Below are positions 45,124 to 53,894 of a stretch of DNA of 64,000 bases, in pieces. The notes under the pieces were generated by a model. The model did not search any database. It was not told the DNA's origin and saw only the letters and a program-made list of their open reading frames with translations. Within the stretch, counting starts at the first letter, position 1. Each line of letters starts with the position of its first letter. Position numbers and translations under genes: made by a program. The stretch is from Pararhodobacter sp. CCB-MM2 (GTDB lineage Bacteria; Pseudomonadota; Alphaproteobacteria; Rhodobacterales; Rhodobacteraceae), in the NCBI RefSeq assembly GCF_001691415.1, contig NZ_LRRR01000019.1, positions 22,029 to 86,028 on the forward strand. Direction: 5' to 3'.

Positions 45124-45699
45124 TCAGAGCAGGTCTTCCGGCGCGTGGTTGGGCCGGTGCCCGGCTTCGGCCAGCAGCACGACCTGCGCCGCCGCCCGTG
45201 CATCCTCGCCCGCGTCATGGTGGCGGAACCGCAGGCTGAGATAGCGCTTGAGCGAGGCGAGCCCGTGCCCGCCCTTCCCCTTCAACTCAGGCCAGGCTTT
45301 GCGAGCCACGCGGACGGAATCCTGCCAATCCCAGACCGGCGCCTCGATCCCCGCATTGAGGCAAGCCGCATTGATCGCCGCGCGGTCGAAGGTCGAATGC
45401 TGGTACAGCACCATGCCCGAGAGCGCCTCGACCAGCGGCGCCAAGGCCACGGCAAACAACGGCGCGCCGGCGACCGTCTCGGCGGTGATCCCATGGACCC
45501 AGGTGCAGGACCAATCCTCGGTCTGCGGATCGACATGGGTGACCCAGGTCTCGATCCCGCCATCCTCGCGCACGAAAGCCACGCCGATCTGGCAGATCGA
45601 CCCGCGCGTGTTGTTCGCGGTCTCGACGTCCAGCGCGGCGAAGCGGAACGGCCCTTCGGGCAGCGGCGGGATAGGCAGATGGGTCAAGGCAGCTCTCAC
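45124..45699 (-). CDS. DEDDh 3'-5' exonuclease (DNA polymerase III epsilon-like)
   Basis: This is a DEDDh exonuclease of about 191 residues: FAALDVETANN holds the first Asp and Glu, the middle Asp lies in LYQHSTFDRAAINA, and the last His/Asp in FRHHDAGEDARAAAQV. It trims single-stranded ends or degrades nucleotides during repair or turnover. The start is uncertain: GTG at 45699 (VRAALTHLP) or TTG at 45687, the latter with GAGAG nearby; longer frames read through unlikely Arg-rich sequence. It lies between the NCS1 permease and the phosphoribosyltransferase gene. Confidence 0.85.
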   Translation of the reverse strand: MRAALTHLPIPPLPEGPFRFAALDVETANNTRGSICQIGVAFVREDGGIETWVTHVDPQTEDWSCTWVHGITAETVAGAPLFAVALAPLVEALSGMVLYQHSTFDRAAINAACLNAGIEAPVWDWQDSVRVARKAWPELKGKGGHGLASLKRYLSLRFRHHDAGEDARAAAQVVLLAEAGHRPNHAPEDLL

Positions 45700-45754
45700 G
45701 CGGTTCTGGGCAAGGTGTAGCGCCCTTCGCGGGGGACCGGAACCCGTGCGGCGG

Positions 45755-46435
45755 TCACGGCGCGCGGAAACCGTCTTCGATGACCTCAAGGATCGGCGTC
45801 TGGAACACGCCTTTGATGCGGTCCGCGCCGGGCACCGTCTCCTGCCATCGCGTCCCCTGCTGCATGGCGACCGAGATCCCCATCGGCGCGATCCCCGCCT
45901 TCGCCAACAGCCGCAGCACGGCGGCCATCGAGGCACCGGAACTGACGACATCATCCACCAGCAGCACCCGCTTGCCCTCCAGCAGCGGCAGCATGCGCGG
46001 GTCGAGGTAGATATCCTTGCCCCCGCCCGGTGTGGTGATCGACTTCAGGGGCTCGGACAGCGCCGGGTCGTACCAGAACTTGCGCGAGGTCCCCAGGGCC
46101 ACCACGCGGCTGTGCCCCAACCGCCGCGCCACGCCCTCGGCCAGCGGCAATCCCAGCGTCGGCACACCGATCACCACCTCGGGCGCCGCGTCGCGCCAAT
46201 GCCCCGCCATCGCGTCCATCAGCGCATCCAGCACCGCGAAGGACGCCTGATTGACGATGAGCGAGGCCACCCCCTGCGTCCCGTCCCCCGGCAGCACCCG
46301 CATCGGCAGCTGGATCTGCCGCCCGTCCGGCAGGCTCGCCGGGTAAAAGCCCGTGTGCAGCCTGCCCTCGGGCGCGGCGAATGTGCCTGCGGGGAAGATC
46401 TGCTGCCAGAAGTCATGCGGGGCGAGTGTCGTCAT
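45755..46435 (-). CDS. Phosphoribosyltransferase
   Basis: This 226-residue type I phosphoribosyltransferase carries the PRPP-binding loop VLLVDDVVSSGAS (about 155-167). Substrate-facing elements include GVPTLGLPLAEGVARRLG and RKFWYDPALSEPLKSIT. It transfers ribose-5-phosphate from PRPP to a base or other acceptor; the acceptor is not fixed, but neighbours suggest a purine or hypoxanthine-like base. The start ATG at 46435 follows AGAGGA. It is divergent from the M20 gene with 45 bases between. Confidence 0.82.
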   Translation of the reverse strand: MTTLAPHDFWQQIFPAGTFAAPEGRLHTGFYPASLPDGRQIQLPMRVLPGDGTQGVASLIVNQASFAVLDALMDAMAGHWRDAAPEVVIGVPTLGLPLAEGVARRLGHSRVVALGTSRKFWYDPALSEPLKSITTPGGGKDIYLDPRMLPLLEGKRVLLVDDVVSSGASMAAVLRLLAKAGIAPMGISVAMQQGTRWQETVPGADRIKGVFQTPILEVIEDGFRAP

Positions 46436-46480
46436 CGGGGGTTCCTCTGGCCTTTGGCCGGCAGATGCGCGAGGGTGGAT

Positions 46481-47668
46481 ATGACAAAGCCCCTGACCCA
46501 ATTGCAAGCCATGCCCCTGCCCCAAACCGATCTCGACGCCCTCATCGCCCTGCGCCACGACCTGCACGCCCATCCCGAACTGGGGTTCGAGGAGACCCGC
46601 ACCGCCGAGATCGTCGCGCAGAAGCTGGCCGAGGCCGGGATCACCGTGCATCGTGGTCTGGGCGAGACCGGCGTTGTCGGCACGCTGACCCTCGGCAACG
46701 GGCCGGGCCGCATCGCGCTAAGGGCCGATATGGATGCGCTGGCGATGCCCGAGCTGACCGGCCTGCCCTATGCCAGCCAGAACCCCGGCCGGATGCATGC
46801 CTGTGGCCATGACGGGCATACAGTGATGCTGCTGGGCGCCGCACAAGAGCTGGCGCGCGAGGGCGGCTTCAACGGCACCGTCCATTTCATCTTCCAACCG
46901 GCCGAGGAAGGCCGCGGCGGCGCCGCGCGCATGGTCGCGGACGGGTTTTTCCAGCGTTTCCCGGTGGATCGCGTCTATGGGCTGCACAACATGCCCGGCC
47001 TCGATCCCGACGAGATAGCCGTGGTCGAGGGGCCGCAGCTGGCGTCCTCGGACCGCTGGGAGGTCAGTTTCACCGGCGAGGGCACCCATGGCGCGAAGCC
47101 GCATCTGGGGCGTGACCCGATGCCCGCGGCGGGCGCCTTCCTGACCGCGATCCACACCATCGTCGCCCGGGTCGTCGACCCGCTGCAACCCGCCGTGGTC
47201 AGCGCCTGCGCGCTGGAGGGCGGGGATTTCTCGGCCCTGAACGTGATCCCGGACACAGTCCGCATCGGCGGCACCGCCCGCGCCTATTCGCCCGAGGTCC
47301 GCGACCAGCTGGAACTGGAATTGAAGCGCATCGCCGAGGGCGTCGCCGCGACCCATGGCGTCACCGCCGCCTTCGAGTACCGCCGCGGCGTGCCGCCCGT
47401 GATCAACGACAAGGACGCGACCGCCCGCGCGCTGGCCGCCGCGCAGATCGCCCTGCCGAAGGTGCGGACGGCGTTCCCGCCCTCGACCGCCGGCGACGAT
47501 TTCGCCGTCTTCTCGCAAGAGGTGCCGGGCTGCTACGTCTGGCTCGGCAACGGCCCGGCCCGCGACGGCGCGCTGCATCACAACACGCGCTATGATTTCA
47601 ACGACGCCGCCATCGCGCCGGGCGTGGCGTTCTGGACGCAGCTCGTCCGCTCGGAACTTACCGGCTGA
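46481..47668 (+). CDS. M20-family amidohydrolase (aminoacylase/hippurate-hydrolase-like)
   Basis: This 395-residue metallohydrolase cleaves N-acyl amino acids. Metal-binding motifs are LRADMDALAMPE, HACGHDGHTVMLLGAA, QPAEEGRGGAARM and the His in LHNMPG; HHNTRYDFND closes the dinuclear site. It has the two-domain M20 shape with a lid domain (about 185-295). The ATG at 46481 is preceded by GAGGGTGG; a second ATG at 46511 would also work. Its stop overlaps the converging nucleoside hydrolase by 11 bases. It may release amino acids from a transported conjugate, but this is a guess. Confidence 0.87.
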   Translation: MTKPLTQLQAMPLPQTDLDALIALRHDLHAHPELGFEETRTAEIVAQKLAEAGITVHRGLGETGVVGTLTLGNGPGRIALRADMDALAMPELTGLPYASQNPGRMHACGHDGHTVMLLGAAQELAREGGFNGTVHFIFQPAEEGRGGAARMVADGFFQRFPVDRVYGLHNMPGLDPDEIAVVEGPQLASSDRWEVSFTGEGTHGAKPHLGRDPMPAAGAFLTAIHTIVARVVDPLQPAVVSACALEGGDFSALNVIPDTVRIGGTARAYSPEVRDQLELELKRIAEGVAATHGVTAAFEYRRGVPPVINDKDATARALAAAQIALPKVRTAFPPSTAGDDFAVFSQEVPGCYVWLGNGPARDGALHHNTRYDFNDAAIAPGVAFWTQLVRSELTG

Positions 47669-48545
47669 GTCCTTTCCAAAGCATCGCCTTCACCGCCTCG
47701 GCCTCGATCCTCATCGCCACTTGGATTGCGGGGCGGGTCTCGTCGGGGATCAGACGGCCGGGATGCTCGACGGTATCGACCCGCAGGTGCATCGCATCGC
47801 AGCCGAAGAGCGCGGGGTCCAGCGCCAGCAGCATGACGCAGGGGTCGTGCAGCGGCCGGGACTCGCGGGCCGAGCCGGTGAAATACGCCTCGATCAGCGC
47901 GGCTGAGGTGACCGCTGCCGGCGCTCCACTGTCGCGCAGCTCGACCAGATCGGCGGGCGAGGCGCGGAATTTGCGCGTCACGTCCAAGGGGATCAGTGTC
48001 ACCGGCACGTCTGAGGCGAAGACCTCATCCGCGGCCAGCGGGTCGGCGGCGAGGTTGAACTCGGCATGGGGTCCGGCATTGCCGATCTCATGGATATTGC
48101 CGCCCATGGCTATGATGCCCTTGAGCCGCAGGAAGGCCTCAGGGTGCTGGCGGCGAAGCTGCGCGAGGTTCGTCAGCGGCGCCAGCGCGAGGATGGTCAG
48201 GCTGCCCTCGGGTTCCGCCATCAGCCGCTCGGCCAGCAGTGCGACGGCATCGGGCGCGGCCTCGGCCAGCGGGTCGGGCAGTTGCACCCCACCCAGACCA
48301 TCCGCGCCGTGGATCGCCTCCTCGCTGAGGCCCGCGCCCGCCAGAGGCCGCGCCGCGCCGCGCGCCACGGGGACCGAGGCCGCCATGACCGAGGCCAGCC
48401 GCAAGGCGTTGTCGGTCGTGCGGTCGAGGCCGATGTTCCCCGCGACAGTGGTGATCGCCTGCACGTCGAACCGGGGCTCGTTCAGCGCATAGAGGATCGC
48501 CACCGCGTCATCGAGGCCGGGGTCCGTGTCGATGATGACCTTCAT
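47658..48545 (-). CDS. Nucleoside hydrolase (inosine-uridine-type)
   Basis: This 295-residue enzyme cleaves ribonucleosides to base and ribose. The calcium-binding motif DTDPGLDDA (about 7-15), AEFNLAADP and the active-site RPLHDPCVML (with the catalytic His-Asp pair) are all present. This is the last gene of the purine operon, overlapping the upstream amidohydrolase by four bases (ATGA). Substrate preference between purine and pyrimidine nucleosides cannot be fixed. Confidence 0.92.
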   Translation of the reverse strand: MKVIIDTDPGLDDAVAILYALNEPRFDVQAITTVAGNIGLDRTTDNALRLASVMAASVPVARGAARPLAGAGLSEEAIHGADGLGGVQLPDPLAEAAPDAVALLAERLMAEPEGSLTILALAPLTNLAQLRRQHPEAFLRLKGIIAMGGNIHEIGNAGPHAEFNLAADPLAADEVFASDVPVTLIPLDVTRKFRASPADLVELRDSGAPAAVTSAALIEAYFTGSARESRPLHDPCVMLLALDPALFGCDAMHLRVDTVEHPGRLIPDETRPAIQVAMRIEAEAVKAMLWKGLSR

Positions 48546-49861
48546 GCTTTCGCCCCGTCGATAGCGGCCATCTCGGCCTTGAACTGGCCGGCGACCTGCA
48601 GCGCATCGGCCATGACCTTAGCGCGCTCGAGCGTCAGCACCTGCCGGTCGCGCATCAGCCATTCGCCCGCGACCATCGTGTCCTGCACATCGTCCGGCAT
48701 CGCGGCAAAGACCAGCATGGAATAGACGTCATAGATCGGGTGCAGCCGCGGCGCGTCGAGCGAGATCCGGATCAGATCCGCCTGCTTGCCGACCTCGAGC
48801 GAGCCGGTCCTGTCGTCCAGACCGAGCGTCTTCGCGCCTTCCAGCGTCGCCATGCGGATCACCTCGACCGCCGGCAGGGGCTTGCGCGAATTCCCAAGGA
48901 TCTTGGCAAAGATCGACACCGGGCCGAATTGCGCGAACAGATCCAAGGTGTTGCCGCTCATCGGCCCGTCGGTGGCGATGCCGACGGCGACACCGGCGCG
49001 GCGCAGATCCTCGATGCGCGCCATGCCCCGCCCGCCCTTGCCGTTCGAGCGCGCATTATGCGCGACCGAGGCGCCGGTGGCGGCGAAGATCTCGATATCC
49101 GCGTCATTCATCAGCAGGCAATGCGCGGCCACGGTGCCGGGGCGGAGGATGCCCGATTTCGCCGCCAGCGCGGTCGTGGTCATGCCGTAGTCGCGCGCGG
49201 CCCATTCCGACTCCGGCACGGTCTCGGCCAGATGGATCTGCACGCGGGAGCCGGGATGGTCGTCATGCCAGCGCGCGGCCCGTTCCAGCACCGACAGCCC
49301 CGTCGAGTACGGCGCATGGGGGGCGACGGAGGCCAGCAGCCTTGGATGCCCCGCCAGATGATCGGCCAGCTGATCGCACAGCGCGAAGGCCTCGTCGAAA
49401 TTGGCGTGATCGGGCGCAGCGAAATCAGCCAGCGTCTGGCCCAGCACGCCGCGCAGGCCTGCCTGATCCATCACCTCGGCGATCACCGTCTCGTAGTAAT
49501 ACATGTCGGCGATCGTGGTGACGCCGCCCATGATCGTTTCCAGCGCCGACAAAGCCGTGCCCGCGCGCACCATCTCGGGCGCGACGAACTTGCGCTCAAG
49601 CGGCAGGATGTAGCGGAAGAGCCGGTCGTCGACATCCTCGCCCAAGCCCCGGAACAGCGACATCGGCAGGTGGCAATGCGGGTTCACCATGCCCGGCATC
49701 ACCACATCGCCGCCCATGTCGAGCGTCTGATCCGCCTCGGGCGCCGGGCCCTCGCCCAGTGCCACGATCCGGTCGCCCTCGATCTTCACCCAGCCCTTGC
49801 GGTACTCGGTCAGGGCCGGGTCCATCGTCACGACCCAGGCATTGGTCAGAACGAGGCTCAT
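48542..49861 (-). CDS. Amidohydrolase, guanine/S-adenosylhomocysteine-deaminase-like
   Basis: This 439-residue TrzN/Ssnase-type amidohydrolase has the metal His pair NPHCHLPMS, the third-ligand region with the conserved Glu (LAETVPESEW), TVAAHC (His) and ATDGPMSGN (Asp). This type deaminates or dechlorinates heterocyclic bases, including guanine, 5'-deoxyadenosine and triazines. It is coupled to the ABC ATPase gene by an ATGA overlap and to the downstream nucleoside hydrolase. Its role within a nucleoside operon suggests base deamination. Confidence 0.85.
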   Translation of the reverse strand: MSLVLTNAWVVTMDPALTEYRKGWVKIEGDRIVALGEGPAPEADQTLDMGGDVVMPGMVNPHCHLPMSLFRGLGEDVDDRLFRYILPLERKFVAPEMVRAGTALSALETIMGGVTTIADMYYYETVIAEVMDQAGLRGVLGQTLADFAAPDHANFDEAFALCDQLADHLAGHPRLLASVAPHAPYSTGLSVLERAARWHDDHPGSRVQIHLAETVPESEWAARDYGMTTTALAAKSGILRPGTVAAHCLLMNDADIEIFAATGASVAHNARSNGKGGRGMARIEDLRRAGVAVGIATDGPMSGNTLDLFAQFGPVSIFAKILGNSRKPLPAVEVIRMATLEGAKTLGLDDRTGSLEVGKQADLIRISLDAPRLHPIYDVYSMLVFAAMPDDVQDTMVAGEWLMRDRQVLTLERAKVMADALQVAGQFKAEMAAIDGAKA

Positions 49862-50919
49862 TCCGGTTGCAGGATCGCGCATTGCTCGGGGTTCGGCACC
49901 AGCTTCGCGGCGGTACCGGTCTCCAGAGGCTGCGACAACGGGCCGTTCGCGACCAAGGACAACCCGCCCGCCTGCGCCTGATACTGGTAGGCGCGGCCGA
50001 GATAGGTGCGCAGGCCCAGCTCGGCGGGCAGGCCCACGGCGGCGGGGTCGGTCGAGACCTGCAACCCATCGGGGCGCGTCGCCAGCAGGAAGCGGTCGGG
50101 GATTGCGCCCAGCTGGTCCTGCGAGAGGGTCAGCTCGGCGCCGGAGTCCGAGCGCGCAGTCACCTCGGCACCGTTGCGGGCGGTGACAGACAGCGGGACG
50201 ATATTCTCGAAGCCGACGAAATTGGCGACGAAGGCATTGGCCGGGCGCTGATACAGCGTTTCGGGCGTGTCGAGCTGCATGATCCGGCCCTGATGCATGA
50301 TCGCCACGCGGTCGGAGATCGAGAAGGCCTCCTCCTGATCATGGGTCACATAAAGCGCGGTCGTGCCATTGGCGCGTTGTAGCTGGCGGATCTCGACGCG
50401 CATGTCGACGCGCAGCTTGGCGTCGAGGTTCGAGAGGGGCTCGTCGAACATCAGGAGTGGCGGCTCGATGACCAGCGCGCGGGCCAAGGCGACCCGCTGC
50501 TTCTGGCCGCCGGACAGGGCGGCGGGCAGGCGGTCGGCCAGATGGGCGAGGCCCACGCGGTCCAGCATGGCATCGGCGCGCTTCGTGCGCTCAGCCGAGG
50601 CAACCTTGCGCTGCTTCAGGCCGAAGGCGACGTTCTCGCGCACGGTCAGGTGCGGGAAGAGGGCGTAGTTCTGGAACACGAGCCCGATGTCGCGCTGATG
50701 CGCAGGCAGCCGGGTCAGGTCTTTGCTGCCCAGTCGGATCGCGCCCGAGGTCGGCTGCAGGAAGCCCGCAACCAGCCGCAAAGTCGTGGTCTTGCCGCAG
50801 CCCGAGGCACCAAGGAGCGAGACAAGCTCGCCTTCGGCCAAGGACAGCGACAGGTCCTCGAGCACCTTGGTCGAGCCGTAATGGGCGGTGATGTTTTCGA
50901 TGGTCAGAGGCAGGGTCAT
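49858..50919 (-). CDS. ABC transporter ATP-binding protein (PotA-like)
   Basis: This 353-residue ATPase has Walker A GASGCGKTT, the signature [15 protein letters not shown], Walker B LLMFDEPLSNLD and the H-loop YVTHDQEEAF, plus a C-terminal TOBE domain (about 240-350). It belongs to the polyamine/opine/ferric importer class. It is co-transcribed with two permeases, the substrate-binding protein, two nucleoside hydrolases and two deaminase-like enzymes; hence I infer a nucleoside or base import role. The stop overlaps the amidohydrolase start (ATGA). Confidence 0.9.
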   Translation of the reverse strand: MTLPLTIENITAHYGSTKVLEDLSLSLAEGELVSLLGASGCGKTTTLRLVAGFLQPTSGAIRLGSKDLTRLPAHQRDIGLVFQNYALFPHLTVRENVAFGLKQRKVASAERTKRADAMLDRVGLAHLADRLPAALSGGQKQRVALARALVIEPPLLMFDEPLSNLDAKLRVDMRVEIRQLQRANGTTALYVTHDQEEAFSISDRVAIMHQGRIMQLDTPETLYQRPANAFVANFVGFENIVPLSVTARNGAEVTARSDSGAELTLSQDQLGAIPDRFLLATRPDGLQVSTDPAAVGLPAELGLRTYLGRAYQYQAQAGGLSLVANGPLSQPLETGTAAKLVPNPEQCAILQPE

Positions 50920-50927
50920 GGCGGTTC

Positions 50928-51716
50928 TTATTTTGCGACGACGGCAAGGCCGAGCGTGCGCTCGACTATGATCATGACGACGATGGTGAGCATCATCAGC
51001 ACCACCGACACCGAGGCGATGGTGGGATCGAAGAACTGCTCCATATGCGCGAGCAGCTGGATCGGCAGCGTCGAGATGCCCGGCCCGGTCAGGAACAGCG
51101 AGACCGAGACGTCGTTGATCGAGGTGATGAAGGAGAGGATGAAGGCCGCGATCACGCCCGAGCGGATGTTCGGCAGCACGATGGTGAAGAAGGTCTTCGC
51201 GGGATGCGAGCCGAGCGAGATCGCCGCTTCCTCGACCGAGAAGTCGAAGGAGGCGAGCGAGGCCGAGACGACGCGGATCACATAGGGGATGACCAGCAGC
51301 GTATGGCCGATGAGCAGCGCGTACCAGACGGGCACGCCCATCTGCACGGTGACCGAACGCAGGAGTGAGAAGCCGATCACCATCTCGGGCACGAGGATCG
51401 GCAACACGAAGAGCGTCGACAGCCAGGCCGGCAGCGAGACGCGGTGGCGGTTCAGCGCATAGGCGGCGGGAATGCCGATGATCAGCGCGATCAGCGTGCC
51501 AAGGAAGGCCATCTGCAACGAGGTGACGATCGTCCGGCGGAAGGCCGAGATTTCCCAGATATTCTCGAACCAGCGCAGGGACAGACCCTGCGGCGGGAAG
51601 GTTAGATAGGTTGTGTCCGAGAGCGAGGCACCGAAGATGATGATCAGCGGGCCCAAGAGGAACAGGTAGACCACGACGGTGAAGGCGATGAGAAGCGGGT
51701 GGATGCGGGTGGGCAT
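50928..51716 (-). CDS. ABC transporter permease (PotC-like)
   Basis: This 262-residue permease has six predicted helices. The EAA loop that contacts the ATPase reads EEAAISLGSHPAKTFFTIVLPNIRSGVIAAF, seen as EAA-x3-G-x9-I-x-LP. Typical of PotC-type importer subunits. It lies eight bases from the ATPase gene and 12 from its partner permease gene. Confidence 0.9.
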   Translation of the reverse strand: MPTRIHPLLIAFTVVVYLFLLGPLIIIFGASLSDTTYLTFPPQGLSLRWFENIWEISAFRRTIVTSLQMAFLGTLIALIIGIPAAYALNRHRVSLPAWLSTLFVLPILVPEMVIGFSLLRSVTVQMGVPVWYALLIGHTLLVIPYVIRVVSASLASFDFSVEEAAISLGSHPAKTFFTIVLPNIRSGVIAAFILSFITSINDVSVSLFLTGPGISTLPIQLLAHMEQFFDPTIASVSVVLMMLTIVVMIIVERTLGLAVVAK

Positions 51717-51728
51717 AGGTCGTGATCC

Positions 51729-52565
51729 TCAGGTCGCCATCGGGTTGAGGCGTTTCGCCAGACGGGTCATCACCAGCACGGTCGCCAGGATCACCGCCAG
51801 CATGATCGCCGCGACAACCGCCGCGCCGGGCCAGTCGAAGCGCACCATGGCGCTTTGATGCAGGAAGGTGCCCATCATCATCTGCCGCGTCCCGCCGAGC
51901 AGCGCGGGTGTCGCGTAGGAGGTGAAGCTGGCGGTAAAGACCAGCACCGCACCGACGATGAGGCCGGGCACGGCCAGCGGCAGGGTGACCTGAAAGAAGC
52001 TGGCAACAGGGCCCGCGCCGAGAGACGAGGAAGCCTGCAGCAGGTCCTCAGGGATGTTCTCGAGCACGCCCACCAGCACCAGCACCATCAGTGGCACGAA
52101 GATATAGACCATGGCGACGATCACCGCGCCGGGGGTGTAGAGCATGGTCAGCGGCCCGTCGATCAGGCCGGTCCAGATCAGGAACTGGTTCACCATCCCC
52201 TCGCGGCCCAGAAGCACCAGCCAGGCGAAGGAGCGCACGATCACGCCCGTCAGCAGCGGGAAGACCGCCAGCACGACGAGGACGGATTTCGTCCAGGCCG
52301 GGCAGCGCGCCACGACATAGGCGGTCACCAGCCCGGCGGCGAGCGAGATCACGGTGACATAGCCCGCGACCTCGAAGGTGCGCCACAGCACGCGGCGGCG
52401 GAAATTCGAGGCGAAGAAATCGGCATAGGGCTGCACGATGCCCCAATCGCCCTGACCGGGCGTGCCGAAGGTCATGCCGATCGTGCCTGCGACCGGGATC
52501 ACCAACAGGAGGGCGATCGCCAATGTGGCCGGTGTGGCCAGCATCCAGCCGGCAAGTCGTTTCAT
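51729..52565 (-). CDS. ABC transporter permease (PotB-like)
   Basis: This 278-residue permease has six predicted helices with the EAA-type loop LQASSSLGAGPVASFFQVTLPLAVPGLI. The ATG at 52565 (MKRLAGWM) was chosen over a longer frame. It is separated from the binding-protein gene by a hairpin, which lets less of the transcript through than for the binding protein. It pairs with the PotC-like permease. Confidence 0.9.
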   Translation of the reverse strand: MKRLAGWMLATPATLAIALLLVIPVAGTIGMTFGTPGQGDWGIVQPYADFFASNFRRRVLWRTFEVAGYVTVISLAAGLVTAYVVARCPAWTKSVLVVLAVFPLLTGVIVRSFAWLVLLGREGMVNQFLIWTGLIDGPLTMLYTPGAVIVAMVYIFVPLMVLVLVGVLENIPEDLLQASSSLGAGPVASFFQVTLPLAVPGLIVGAVLVFTASFTSYATPALLGGTRQMMMGTFLHQSAMVRFDWPGAAVVAAIMLAVILATVLVMTRLAKRLNPMAT

Positions 52566-52636
52566 GGTCGTATCCGTTCTGGCGGCCTGCCCTGCCCTCG
52601 TCGCAAAGACGGTTGGCAAAAGCTGGGCCGGGTAGC

Positions 52637-52666
52637 AAAAACCGGCCCCGGGGTCTCCGGGGCCGG
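52637..52666 (-). terminator. Hairpin between binding-protein and permease genes
   Basis: A perfect 10-base stem (ccggccccgg / ccggggccgg) is followed on the minus strand by TTTTT. It lies after the binding-protein stop and before the first permease, so it probably acts as a partial terminator giving excess binding protein. Confidence 0.75.
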
Positions 52667-52702
52667 CTCGATGGGCGCTAAGGCCCGGATTTCAGGCCCG
52701 AA

Positions 52703-53734
52703 TTACATGCCGAAGGTCTCGTTCCACAGGTCCAGCCACTCGTTGCGGGCCGGGTTCAGCTGGCTGTAATCGATGCGCTGCAGACGGCCGATGGCTTCCT
52801 CGCCATAGGTCCAGCTCGCGGCTTGCTCGTCGGTCAGCGTGACATTGGTGTTGACCGGGGCATCGACGCCCTGCTCGGCCAGCTGCTGCTGGATCTCGGC
52901 CGAGAGCACGAAGTTGATGAACTGGTGCGCCAGTTCGACATTCTCCGAGCCCGTCGGGATGTTGATCGTGTTCAGAACGGCGATCTCGCCGTCTTCCAGC
53001 GCGGCCCATTCCACGGTCGGCACGGCGGCGCGCAGCGGGTTCAGGGTGAAGTCCTGCGTCATCGACACGGCGATCTCGCCGGTCGAGAAGAGGTTAATCA
53101 TCTCCGAGCCGGTGTTGTAGTTGGTGACCACGTTCGGCACCAGCTCGGCCAGCGAGGCGAAGGTGGCGTCCTGATCCTCATAGGCGCTGACGCCAGCATG
53201 ATCGCCCGCTTTCAGCACGACCATCGGGCCGGTGGTGGTGGTGATGTTCGGCAGGGCGATCATGCCCGCCAGATCTTCGCGCCAAAGATCGTTCCACGAG
53301 GTGATCGGCGGGTTCACGCGGGCCGAATCGTAGACCAGACCGATGCGACCGACGGTATAGGCCGGGCCGTATTCGCCCTGCGGTGCCTGCGCCATCTCGT
53401 AGAGTTCCGAGATGTTCGGGATCTGCGCCGGGTCGATCGGCTGGAACAGGCCCTGCTCGATGCCGGTCTGGCTGTAGCTGTCGGTCAGGTAGATGACATC
53501 GACGCCCGCGCCCGAGCGCATCTGCAGGCGGTTCAGACGGTCGCCGTTGTTGCCCGTCTCGAACACGACTTCACAGCCGCACATTTCCTGGAACGGGTTG
53601 ACGATGATCTCCTGCAGCTTGTCGCCGTTGAAGCCCCACCAAGAGATGGTGAAGGTCGTCGCCGAGGCCGGTGCGGCGGCCAGAAGGGCGAGGGTCGAAA
53701 GCGAGGACAGGGTAAGGGTCTTCAAGCGGGGCAT
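52703..53734 (-). CDS. ABC transporter substrate-binding protein (PotD-like)
   Basis: This 343-residue periplasmic protein has a signal peptide (MPRLKTLTLSSLSTLALLAA, cleavage near ASA-TT). The mature part has the Type II binding-protein signature TISWWGFNGDKLQEI and VIYLTDSY. Two cysteines (EMCGCEV) lie early in the mature chain. The polyamine-contact pattern cannot be verified by eye. The ATG at 53734 avoids a long upstream frame. It is followed by a hairpin and the permease genes, and preceded by the adenine-deaminase-like gene 160 bases upstream. Confidence 0.88.
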   Translation of the reverse strand: MPRLKTLTLSSLSTLALLAAAPASATTFTISWWGFNGDKLQEIIVNPFQEMCGCEVVFETGNNGDRLNRLQMRSGAGVDVIYLTDSYSQTGIEQGLFQPIDPAQIPNISELYEMAQAPQGEYGPAYTVGRIGLVYDSARVNPPITSWNDLWREDLAGMIALPNITTTTGPMVVLKAGDHAGVSAYEDQDATFASLAELVPNVVTNYNTGSEMINLFSTGEIAVSMTQDFTLNPLRAAVPTVEWAALEDGEIAVLNTINIPTGSENVELAHQFINFVLSAEIQQQLAEQGVDAPVNTNVTLTDEQAASWTYGEEAIGRLQRIDYSQLNPARNEWLDLWNETFGM

Positions 53735-53894
53735 CAGGTCATCCACGGGCTGAAAATGGGAAGGCGCCGGAACACTGGCGCGGGGGATAATCCACCGGGC
53801 AAGTCCGGAGCCGGACTTTAACGCGTGAAAGGGTACCGGAGGGTCCGGGGCAGACGCAAGGGATCGCGTCACCGGAGCGTGATCAGGGCGGAGG

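Noticed and set aside
53801..53818. Small hairpin between the Ade-like and binding-protein genes as a terminator
   Set aside because: The 7-base stem (aagtccg / cggactt) has no T-run, so it cannot be called a terminator; it may have no role.
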